The translations under genes were made by a program, and so were the position numbers. Shown here piece by piece: positions 18,701 through 28,129 of a DNA stretch of 64,000 bases. The notes below the pieces were generated by a model, which was not told the DNA's origin, ran no database searches, and was given only the letters and a program-made list of their open reading frames with translations. Source of the stretch: Tetramitus jugosus (taxonomy: Eukaryota; Heterolobosea; Eutetramitea; Acrasida; Vahlkampfiidae); the NCBI GenBank assembly GCA_937625935.1, contig OW569375.1:62001-126000 (forward strand), written 5' to 3'. Numbering within the stretch: position 1 is the stretch's first letter; the number at the start of each line of letters is the position of its first letter.

Positions 18701-21700
18701 ATGAGCCTATGGCGTAACATAAAATCAAAGGTTGGACATTTTGTAGTGCGAGAGGATGGTGATGTTGATACCTCAGTTCAGTATCCAATCACTGAGGATA
18801 ACAAGGACAAGACAACTTGCTCCTCTTCAAACCGAAATCCTCTCATCCAATCAGTTGAAAATGTCAGCGATACTACATCTGATTCGAGTTTTCTCAGCTC
18901 TGAGAGTTCATCGGCCTCCTCTAGTGATAACACATCGAACCACCAATTAAGAAAGAGTTTAAGTGGCGCTGAACTGGAATCAGTCATCGGGTTGACTTCT
19001 CCTCAGAGTAATGGTTCAAAGGGTGTCAAGGGCAATCCAAGTAAAATAGTGTCCATAGCGGAGGAAACCTACATTCCACTTGAGTATGCTCGAGAGAAGA
19101 TTAAGAAGATGTTGCTCGACTGGACAAAGCTCAAGCAAGAGTACCTTTTAGCGTTGAAAGACACCGATGAGCGGTACAAACAAACAGAAAGAGAACATTT
19201 AGTAAGTGCTTTTGATACAAACAAGATCTAGAATGACAAAGACTAACCCTTCAGTGAAGGATCAAGTGGAACAATTAGAAAAATCCATGAAGAAGAGCAA
19301 GAAAGAAATTGAAAAGCTCTCGGGGATCATATCTCATTTGAAATCCGATATATACGAAGTCAATAAACAGTTAGAAGATCGGTACTATGAGTTGCAAGAC
19401 TCAAAGTTGAGTGCGATGCAAGAAAAGCAAAAATATGAAAGTGCTCAACTCCAGCTGACAGAATTACAAGAGAGTATGGTTATTAATTTACAACAACTGA
19501 ACAACTATGAAAAACAGTTTGAAGAGTATGAACAACGAAAAAGAGAGAGTGAAGAGCAGGTTGCGAAGCTCACGGAAGATATAAAAATTTTGAGGGAGTT
19601 GGAAAGTAGACGAAAGGAGGCAGAAGATTTAGTGACAAGGTTAACATTAGAATTAGAGGAGAAGAAGAAAGTGATAGATGACTTAAGTGAGCAGATCATC
19701 ACCAAAACGAGTTCTACACAGGAGGTCGCAGCAGTTTCAGAATTTCAAGCAATGGAACCTGTATTGAGAGTAAATGAACAACACGAGGAGACGGAGAAGA
19801 AACTCACAGATGCGTTGTCTCAGTTAACCAAACGAAATGAAGAATTCAAGAAGAAAGAACAGGAAGCGGAAGTTTCTTCATCTCAAATTCTGAGGTTGCA
19901 AGAAGAACTCGCCGAAGTGTCTCAGAAAATTGCTTCCATGAAAGGAAAGCAATTGACAAGCAATGGTGGAACCTTGTTCGGGGAGAAGGAAACGTTTGCT
20001 TTTGTGAAACAAGAAAAAGAAGAAGATGACTTCATCCATCAACAAACTCCAATACTTTCTGATTCGAAACAACTCATCGATTCGTTTCAAGTCATAGCTC
20101 CTGTACAACAAAAAGAAGAAGATGCCATGAAGAAGTTAAGGGAGAATGTGATCCGTCTGGAGAAGGAAGTTCTGGAAAAATCAACAGAATTAGAACAGCT
20201 TCATCAGAATGCAGAGGAACGAATCTCTCTGTTTCAGCAGAAGTTAATGCATTTGGAAGCAGATTTAGCCTCTTATCGAGAGAAGGGAACAGAGAGTGAA
20301 AATGTTAAAGAACTTCATTCCAGTGAGGTGGAGAAGCTGTCTCAGAAGTTTTCCGAGTACCAAAGCAAGGTCAAACTTCAAACTGAACAGATATCAAAGA
20401 TGACCAGGAAGATTGAGGAGTACAGATTGAAACTCAGAGAGGCTAGACAGGAGCTAGCTGCGATTCAGAAAAAGGGGAGCGAACCAACTGAACAAGAGAC
20501 ATTATTACAGATTGAGAATGGGATGATGAAACAAAAACTGTCAGATTACAACGATGTGTTAGCAATCAAGACAAACCTAGAGGATCAGATCAATGAATTA
20601 ACGAAGACAATAATGGAATTGGAGCGAAACAAGGAAAGTCACAGCGATATGATGGAAACAATCAAGAACAAGTATTCCAAGAAACTGGAGATGGTCGAAC
20701 ATAAGTATCAGGAGAAACTAAAGAGCCAAACTATTGTGTATCAGAAACAACTCCAAGAGGCTCAACAATCTTCAACGAACAGTGCCAATGAGGCTACGGG
20801 AAAGATAAAAGAACTAGAACTCAAGAATTCTTATCTAGATGGGAAGTTACACTCAGCAAACCAAACAGTAGAGCAGCTAACGGACAGTGTCAACAAGAAG
20901 ACCGAGGAAAATGATGATCTTCTGAGAAGAGTCAACTCTCTTGAGAAAACAACATATGAGATAGAATCGATGAGACAGACAATAGAAGAAGCGAAGGAAC
21001 AACTGAACAAAGAACGGCTGCGATTTTCTGACTTGGAAAGGGAGTTTAAGGAATCAGAATCAATGAGAAGAAAGCTGCACAATGAGAAAGAAGATTCCAA
21101 GGGCAAGATTCGTGTGTACGCAAGATGTAGACCACTTAGTAAATCAGAACGTGCCAATGACAACAAAATCTCAGTCGGAATTTTTGACGAATCAACTATC
21201 AGAGTGATTCCCAAGAAGAAAGATTTTGTGTTCAGCCAAGTGTTTGGAGACGACTCCACACAAGAAGAAGTGTTCAAGCATACTTCGGATCTGATTCAAA
21301 GTGCATTAGACGGTTACAATGTATGTATTTTCGCATATGGTCAAACGGGAAGTGGAAAAACGTTTACGATTGCCGGAGGTGACACACCTGAATCAGAGGG
21401 GGTCGTTCCTCGTTCAATAAGGCACATGTTTAAATTATTTGAGAAGAACAAGAAAATATATTCATATGAAGTAGAGTGCTACATGTTGGAGTTATACTTG
21501 GATGATTTGTACGATCTTTTTAGTCCAAAACAGAAAGGAGATCTCAAAATTAAAAAGGATAACAGTGGTAACGTAGTGGTCGTTGGTGTCACAAAGAAAA
21601 AAGCGACTACATGGAAGGAATTGTACGAAATTTACAACAGTGGAGGACTGAATAGACATACAAGACAAACCAAAATGAATGAGGCTAGCTCTCGGTCTCA

Positions 21701-22349
21701 TTTAGTGTTCTCAATCTTAATTAGTGGAAAAAATTTAAACACAGGCGAGGAAAGTTTAGGTAAACTGACCTTGGTGGACCTTGCCGGTTCTGAGAGTAGA
21801 AAGAAAACACAAACGGATGAAATGGGAAATAAGGAAGCACTATCGATCAATGGAAGTCTGTTATGCTTGGGTGATGTTATCTCGGCTCTAAGTGAGAAAA
21901 AGAAATATGTACCATACAGAAACAGTCCTCTGACAATGCTCTTAAGTGACTCGTTGGGTGGTGTTGCTAAAACTCTCATGTTTGTTTGTGTTTCTCCCGC
22001 CGACTACAATGTTGATGAGACTGTAACTTCTCTCACATATGCTGCAAGAGTAAGAACAATTCAGAATAGCATCAAAGCTCAGGTTGATACAGTGGAAATT
22101 GCTCGTTTGAAAAGGATTATTGAAAAACTTAAGTCAGCCCAGAAATCTGGTCAGACGGCAGATGTCACAGAGGATGAATTTGCAGAGATTAGTGACTCAC
22201 CTCTCGAAGAATCCACTCAAACCACCGAAGTTGTAGGAACAGAAGAATCGCCAGAGCCTGCACCAGACGATGTACTCACACCCAATCCCAATAGCAAGGA
22301 GAAATCGAAATCAGCTCCGAGACCAAACAAGGCGAAAAAAAAGAAATAA
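18701..22349 (+). CDS. Kinesin-14, C-terminal motor
   Basis: Exon 1 is 18701-19201 and exon 2 is best taken as 19260-22349: a 58-nt phase-0 intron, donor GTAAGT, acceptor GAAG. An AAAG acceptor at 19241 is a 40-nt alternative. The product is about 1196 residues. A Ser-rich head is followed by about 600 residues of coiled coil, then the neck KGKIRVYARCRP and a motor domain (about 780-1125) with Walker A GQTGSGKT, switch I NEASSRSH and switch II LVDLAGSE. The motor at the C-terminal side, preceded by this neck sequence, is diagnostic of kinesin-14, the minus-end-directed class used in spindles. A short coiled segment and a Pro/Lys-rich tail follow. The stop codon is embedded in AATAAA and the next ATG is 11 bp away. 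Confidence 0.93.
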
Positions 22350-22360
22350 ACCACAGATCA

Positions 22361-22762
22361 ATGTTTGCCAACAGGCGTTTCGTTCAGGCCGGTTGTACCA
22401 TTAGAGGTCAATGTGTTCGATTCATGTCAACTCAGAAGCATCATCTCTCACCGAAGATTGAGCACGTTGTGTTCTTCAAGTGCAAACCAGATATCTCAGA
22501 GAAGGAAGAGGAGGAACTCAGACACATGGTGTTGTCCTTCAAGAACTCAATTGAAGGAATTCTGGAAATCAACTTTGGTCGTAACTTTAACCATGCAAGA
22601 AACCAAGGATACACACACGCACTTAGAGCCTTATTTGATTCACATTCTAGGTTGCCTGTTTATGCCAACCATCCAGAACATTTGAAATTCGTACAACGAA
22701 TGACAAATTTTAAAGTTGAGGGGACGCACTCTCTGTGTCTCGATTGGGAGGTTAAGAATTGA
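22361..22762 (+). CDS. Dabb (stress-response A/B barrel) protein
   Basis: The 133-residue protein has a basic, Arg-containing N-terminus (MFANRRFVQAG...RGQCVRFMST) that looks like a mitochondrial presequence. It is followed by a Dabb ferredoxin-like barrel: IEHVVFFKCKP, IEGILEINFGRNF, GYTHALRALF, LPVYANHPEHLKFV. Dabb proteins are small dimeric barrels, some linked to stress and some to cyclisation or aldehyde chemistry; no catalytic residue can be assigned here. It begins 11 bp after the kinesin stop on the same strand. Confidence 0.85.
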   Translation: MFANRRFVQAGCTIRGQCVRFMSTQKHHLSPKIEHVVFFKCKPDISEKEEEELRHMVLSFKNSIEGILEINFGRNFNHARNQGYTHALRALFDSHSRLPVYANHPEHLKFVQRMTNFKVEGTHSLCLDWEVKN

Positions 22763-22839
22763 AAGTTAACAGTAATTGTGGTAGTTGATAAATCAATGAA
22801 TCGTATGGTGCTTCACCAGGGTTGTATTATCTAATGACT

Positions 22840-25800
22840 TTAGACACAATATTGTTGTAGAGTCTTAAGGAGTTTTTCTGCACTGATGGGTTTGGTGATG
22901 ACATCGTCGAAGGAGTGAGATAAAAAATTCGAAATGCTCTGAATATCTACATTGGCAGTACAAGCTACAATGGGTGTGTGAGCCTTTTCGCCTGCGAGCT
23001 TCCGTATCTCCTTTGTGCATTCAATTCCATCCATCGTGTCCATCATCAAGTCCATGAAAATAATTGAGTATGGCTCCTTCTTCTGCTTGACTTTGTTCAA
23101 ACCTTCCAAACCATTGACTGCCGCATCCACTTTCCTCACTCCAAGATTGTGCAACATGTTGCAAAGAATCTTCCTGTTGATCATATTATCTTCCACACAG
23201 AGTACCTCCACATCAAAGTTAAATGATTTTGAATTCTTTCGACATGGTTGATTGTCAGTTGTGCTATTGAGAGATAAACACTTCACATCCAAGTCTCTAT
23301 TCAATGAATTCAATTCAGAGTGTTCAGAATTTGTCAGAGCACACATCAGTCGATTCAATCGAATTGGTAGAGACAATGTAACCGCTCTGGGAGAAGTAAG
23401 GGCAATATCTTGTTCATCTGTCGATATTGAACAATTTTGTGATATCCGTGTCTGTTGAAACAACAGAAGTTTCACTCTGGAATACTTGGACAACAAATGA
23501 TCCAATTCATCAAAGTGATAACTATTTACAATTACTGCAATGTTTTCGCTTGGGTGATCTCTTGCATAACATTCAATAATAGTACGTGTTTCATCGAGTT
23601 TTTCATTCTCTCCAAAGAAAATGGCTCGAGTTACTCCCAGTTTCTTCAAATAATCCTCAATATGGGGCTTGGATAAATGCTCGCTATCAATAACAAACGT
23701 CGTGGAATAGTCTGATTGGATCAATTCTTCTTCAAGTCGTGTCACTCGAGCACTTGTTAGCTCAGAAACCTTTGGTAACTTGGCTGTGAAATAGAATTCG
23801 CTACCAAGTCCATAATCACTTTTTAATCCAACTTGTCCTTTCATCAAATCTGCCAATTTCACACATATAGCGCATCCCAATCCCCAACCAGCATACTTTT
23901 GTGGTTGTGTTTGTTCCTTGATTTGATAGAATGGCTCGAATACTTTGTCTTTGTCTTCATCCTTGATCCCAAAACCAGTATCTTTGCATGTGAACTTTAT
24001 CTCTGCTTCTGTTTCTGTTTCACTCACTAATTCAGCTGTCAAACAAATGTATCCTCTGTTTGTGAACTTGATAGAATTTCCCAAGAAGTTGAGCAATATT
24101 TGACTGATTCTGAAACGGTCACAACGAACTCGATATGGTATTCGACAGTCAACATGAGTGAAAAGAGACAATCCTTTTCCATATGCTTGAGATTGTATCA
24201 TATTGGCAGTCGTTTCAACAATATCCAACACACTGGCACTTTCCTCGATAATCTGCAATTTTCCAGCTTCAACCTTGGAAATATCGAGCACATCTGATAT
24301 AATAGCCAACAATAACTTTAAATTCTCATTGGCATCATTCAAGTAATCAAGTTGAGTCTTGTTCAAACCCTTTGTACTTGCAAGCAAATGCAAGCTTCCC
24401 ATGACAATGTTCAATGGATTTCTAATCTCATGACTCATTTCGCAAATGAATGCAGTTTTGGACTTTGATGCAATTCTCATTTCATTCACCTCTCGCTCTT
24501 GTTCAAGCACCCTTTTCTTTTGTGTGATATCAGAGGTAATAACAATGGCACATTCAGCAGACGAGGAATCACTGACAATGGGAACGACTCTGCTTGAAAA
24601 GTGCTTTTGTTCTCCCTGCACAACATTACCCCACTCCCATGAAAAATGCTCCTTGTTCTTGAATAAGTTGCCCAATTTGATACTTATTTCGTCCATTTGA
24701 TTCTGGCCCAATATGTCGAATAACGACCGACCCGCAATGTTTTCTCTGTCAAAGTTCATGAAGTCTCGATTCACGAACAGAATGGATTTCTTGTCATTAA
24801 TCTTCAAAATTACATCATCGATCGACTCTATTAATGTTCGATAATTCTTTTCTGAAACAGTTAGCGCTTCCTGTACAACAATTAATTCGGTAGTATCGAG
24901 AGACATTGCTGTAACTCCAACAACCTCTCCCGTAGAATCTCTGATGGGCTCGAGAGATGTATGATAGGCTGCAAATTCAACATCGGAATTGGGGATCGGT
25001 ATCCGAGAGTTGTAACTCATTTCCTCGCCACTGAGAGCCCTTTGGAACCGAGCTATCTTGTCCTTGAGCACAGATTCATCCTTCAGGTACAAAACGTGCT
25101 CGGTGAAATCCTTCATATTCATTCCCACAAAAGAGCCTACTCGACCGTATTTTCTCAACCCCAGACCCTTCATGTACCTAATGGTCAGATTTTTGTCATA
25201 AACACAGACAATTCCAGGTAGGTTATTCAAGATTGTATCCAACAGAACATTCTTGTCTTGCGTGTTTCTTCTCCACTGGGCGACTCCTTCTTGAAAAATT
25301 TGGATTTGAAAGTTCCTCCAGGAGTACAACATGAACAATGGAAGGAAATGAATAAATCCACTTGGTTTCTCATAAAAGCTCATTGATTCCTCAATCGCCA
25401 ACAAACAACCTTGATTCCAATGTAAAGTATGTATCATGTACTTCACCAACGGTTCTGTCCCCAGCACCAAAAAACAGCAGTATGTCGTCAAGCAAGTCAG
25501 CCAGGTAAAGCTTTTTGGGCCTGTGCATATTTCACTGAAGAAAGGATAGATGAGAACGAAAATAGTTTCCACCTCTAATCCCAGGAGGAAGCAAGATGTG
25601 AGATGAATTACTCCACATGCCGAGACAATGAACCTCAGAAATTGAATAATTTTTCGATCAACTTTAGAACAGGTCAAGGACTTTTCTGCTACACTATCTC
25701 TATGGTCACTGCACTGACAACAGGTATCATCAAACTCCTTGGTTAAATAGTACAGGTAAATACAAAGAAGCAGAATTTGAAAGGCCATATGAATCCCCAA

Positions 25801-25971
25801 GAGATTCAATAATTGAATCGTTCCGTTCTTGTCCCTTCCCTTGTTTCTTTGACTCATGAACGCCTGACATGTCATTCCACACATGAACACGGCATGAGTG
25901 ACACTCTTGCATGCAGTCTGTGATGATCTAAACAATCCCGTGAGCTTTGGCCTCGATGGGGAATTCCACAT
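22840..25971 (-). CDS. Transmembrane hybrid histidine kinase, complete
   Basis: This 1043-residue protein has four or five hydrophobic segments in the first 225 residues (for example HMAFQILLLCIYLYYL and TCLTTYCCFLVLG) with several extracellular-type cysteines. Then come two PAS-type domains (about 245-370 and 370-490), HisKA with His514 in SHEIRNP (complement 24430-24432), HATPase with GWGLG, a degenerate receiver-like segment, and a C-terminal receiver with FMDLMM and ITKPI. It should be a membrane receptor starting a phosphorelay to an unlinked HPt protein. Large parts are nearly identical in DNA to the kinase at 1-2181, which lies in opposite orientation. It uses a clear ATG. It converges with the Dabb gene, 77 bp apart. 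Confidence 0.95.
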   Translation of the reverse strand: MWNSPSRPKLTGLFRSSQTACKSVTHAVFMCGMTCQAFMSQRNKGRDKNGTIQLLNLLGIHMAFQILLLCIYLYYLTKEFDDTCCQCSDHRDSVAEKSLTCSKVDRKIIQFLRFIVSACGVIHLTSCFLLGLEVETIFVLIYPFFSEICTGPKSFTWLTCLTTYCCFLVLGTEPLVKYMIHTLHWNQGCLLAIEESMSFYEKPSGFIHFLPLFMLYSWRNFQIQIFQEGVAQWRRNTQDKNVLLDTILNNLPGIVCVYDKNLTIRYMKGLGLRKYGRVGSFVGMNMKDFTEHVLYLKDESVLKDKIARFQRALSGEEMSYNSRIPIPNSDVEFAAYHTSLEPIRDSTGEVVGVTAMSLDTTELIVVQEALTVSEKNYRTLIESIDDVILKINDKKSILFVNRDFMNFDRENIAGRSLFDILGQNQMDEISIKLGNLFKNKEHFSWEWGNVVQGEQKHFSSRVVPIVSDSSSAECAIVITSDITQKKRVLEQEREVNEMRIASKSKTAFICEMSHEIRNPLNIVMGSLHLLASTKGLNKTQLDYLNDANENLKLLLAIISDVLDISKVEAGKLQIIEESASVLDIVETTANMIQSQAYGKGLSLFTHVDCRIPYRVRCDRFRISQILLNFLGNSIKFTNRGYICLTAELVSETETEAEIKFTCKDTGFGIKDEDKDKVFEPFYQIKEQTQPQKYAGWGLGCAICVKLADLMKGQVGLKSDYGLGSEFYFTAKLPKVSELTSARVTRLEEELIQSDYSTTFVIDSEHLSKPHIEDYLKKLGVTRAIFFGENEKLDETRTIIECYARDHPSENIAVIVNSYHFDELDHLLSKYSRVKLLLFQQTRISQNCSISTDEQDIALTSPRAVTLSLPIRLNRLMCALTNSEHSELNSLNRDLDVKCLSLNSTTDNQPCRKNSKSFNFDVEVLCVEDNMINRKILCNMLHNLGVRKVDAAVNGLEGLNKVKQKKEPYSIIFMDLMMDTMDGIECTKEIRKLAGEKAHTPIVACTANVDIQSISNFLSHSFDDVITKPISAEKLLKTLQQYCV

Positions 25972-26175
25972 TGTTGTTGATTGAAGGGAAGTGTGGTTTC
26001 GGGTGGTTATGTTTGTTGGAGTGGTGGCTTTTCAAAAGACAAGTCTCTTCTTCTTGTCTCGGACCACTTTGTGCCTAATCCGATCTTCGCGGTAAGGTGA
26101 TACCTATGGAGGAAAATCATATTTGTTAATTTTCTCTTTTCGATCTGGGCTTCGCACCAAATCTCGGTCCGAGGA

Positions 26176-26496
26176 ATGAGCGAGAATCAGGTGACATTCT
26201 CCGTTGTATTTAAAACCGATACCTCGGGTAATCTCCATTTTCAGCAATCATATCGACGATTCAACTCGGCTGGATTTTACACACGAAAACTCTGATCTGC
26301 TCGTCATTTCAACATACATTGGGATTTTGTCCTGTTACTGCAGAATCATCGTGTGGGAAGGAGATCAAGAGAATCAACAGATGATGTTGGTGAAAATAGG
26401 AGGATCAATGCCCAAGTTCTCGCTGATCGAAACGAGCGACGTTCCATTGTATTTGCAGTCCAACAACGGACAAAAAGGGCTACTAGACATCAGTAG
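26176..26496 (+). other. Possible small gene with one in-frame TGA
   Basis: The 511-bp spacer upstream of the kinase holds one notable frame: ATG at 26176 (MSENQVTFSVVFKTDTSG), a TGA at 26293-26295, then 66 further open codons in the same frame up to TAG at 26494, overlapping the end of the F-box gene by 14 bp. Three readings are possible: a chance frame; a gene with an intron that removes the TGA (for example GTGACA after codon 5 to CTGCAG near 26342, both phase 0); or UGA recoding. No family is recognised. The rest of the spacer shows nothing else coding. Confidence 0.25.
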
Positions 26497-28051
26497 GAAT
26501 AATACCCACTCTCTTGAACATGTTCTCTTCAGTAAAGCGGTACCATACTCCTAGTCCAGCAATCTTGTTGATCAATGCAGAGGAATCGTAGTTTTCATTC
26601 AGTGTCACCGTAATATCCTCTGCTGAGGTACTAACAGTTATTGCACCATTCGACAGCTCCATGTTCAAGTCACTTGCTGGATCATTCTCCATCTTGGTTT
26701 CAGTGATATTCTGCCAATAATTGGTGAGTTTATATCTGCCAGCACTGATGATGACAGTATAGCTCTTGTGTGCTAGTTTTTTTGCCATCTTCCCTCCCAG
26801 AACTAATCCTCCCTGCTTGTTCCATCGTTTGGGATAAAGTGATACCACTTTCTCAACTCCATCATAATTGAAACGAATGCAGAAAGAAATAGAGACTAAT
26901 CGTCTGTGGTTGGCTATGTTCAATAAATCACGATCTTGAGAGTTATAGTCTCCTCTTGGAGGATCTAGTTCTCTTTCATCTTCAAAATCTTTCCACTCGA
27001 TACTTGGATTCGCCAAAACCAAAGATTCCACGTCTGTATACTTGGAAGTATGAGTGGTATCGCGAAGTGCAATAAAGTAGTCAATTCCTACGAGGAGTTC
27101 TTCAAGGTACAGTAATGCTGATGCAATTTCAGTGGTGTACTTGATTCCATTCGTGAACTCAGTCCAGTCAAGCCCTTCATACCAGTCATTATCTTGCCTG
27201 TGTCGTTTAATCCACCAGTAAGTGTATTCAGCATCCTGATTCTGATCAATCAAGAAATCGACATGATCCTTTAGAGGTACAGAAAAAGGATAAAGAGTTC
27301 CGAGATCGATATCATTACCAAGTATGTCATGGAAGTAACTTGACTGAAGAGGCTTGCAACACTTCTGTAAGGACTGAATGTTGATTACATATGAACGGGT
27401 AGTATTATCTTTGTCTACATCCTCCTCATCTTCGTCTTCATCATGCTCGTCTAAAGAAATGAGCTTAATATCAAGTTTTGGTTCTGTGAGAGACTCGTAT
27501 GGTTTAGCATCTGGATCTACCGTCCAACGGAGTGCAAACCCATTTGTTTGCCGGTAGAATGCTCTCAAGGTGTCCGGAATTTTAGTGATGTCACTATCCT
27601 CACCTGATTGCAATTTCTCCATCTCTTCAAATGCAGAGTCTTCCGTGATGCCGTCAGACAGATTGAAGTGAGTAACCGTGACACCAGGAGTACTTGCTAG
27701 AGCTTCTACACGTTTCTTCAATCGATGCAGATAGGTTTCCATCAACCACATGTCTCTTGCCCTGTTCTTGAAGCAATTCTTCCAATTCACCACATCAGCC
27801 AGAGTCGATTGATCAATAGCTATGACAGTATCATTTAAAGCATGCTCCTTCTTCAAATATCTGTCCTTCCACATGCTTTGATCAGAAAAACTGTGGTACC
27901 AATCTTGAGATACGAGAGCACAGGAATCAAACAATTCACGTGCAGGCAAGAAATGAAATAGAGTGACAAGAATGTCATGTGGAAAATCAATCGAGTGCTT
28001 TACATGTTTTCTTGCATTCAGAGAATTGTCTTCCTCTCGTCCTCGCTTCAT
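26483..28051 (-). CDS. F-box protein with SMI1/KNR4 (SUKH) domain
   Basis: This 522-residue protein has an N-terminal F-box (about residues 22-65: IDFPHDILVTLFHFLPARELFDSCALVSQDWY). A SUKH/SMI1-KNR4-like domain follows (about 115-330), with the typical IPDTLRAFYRQTNGF, an acidic insert (DEHDEDEDEEDVDKD), and YWWIKRH. The C-terminal 150 residues are beta-rich (VEKVVSLYPKRWNKQGGLVLGG) without a clear match. F-box plus SUKH is the layout of FBXO3, which also has an ApaG domain; I cannot confirm ApaG here. As an F-box protein it should join SKP1-cullin ligases and choose substrates through the SUKH part. Confidence 0.8.
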   Translation of the reverse strand: MKRGREEDNSLNARKHVKHSIDFPHDILVTLFHFLPARELFDSCALVSQDWYHSFSDQSMWKDRYLKKEHALNDTVIAIDQSTLADVVNWKNCFKNRARDMWLMETYLHRLKKRVEALASTPGVTVTHFNLSDGITEDSAFEEMEKLQSGEDSDITKIPDTLRAFYRQTNGFALRWTVDPDAKPYESLTEPKLDIKLISLDEHDEDEDEEDVDKDNTTRSYVINIQSLQKCCKPLQSSYFHDILGNDIDLGTLYPFSVPLKDHVDFLIDQNQDAEYTYWWIKRHRQDNDWYEGLDWTEFTNGIKYTTEIASALLYLEELLVGIDYFIALRDTTHTSKYTDVESLVLANPSIEWKDFEDERELDPPRGDYNSQDRDLLNIANHRRLVSISFCIRFNYDGVEKVVSLYPKRWNKQGGLVLGGKMAKKLAHKSYTVIISAGRYKLTNYWQNITETKMENDPASDLNMELSNGAITVSTSAEDITVTLNENYDSSALINKIAGLGVWYRFTEENMFKRVGIIPTDV

Positions 28052-28129
28052 GAAGATCTTCTTTCTTGTTTCTTGGTGTGCTCAACGAGCGGATAATTGA
28101 AAGTTCAGAGAAAAAATTTAAAAAAACGA

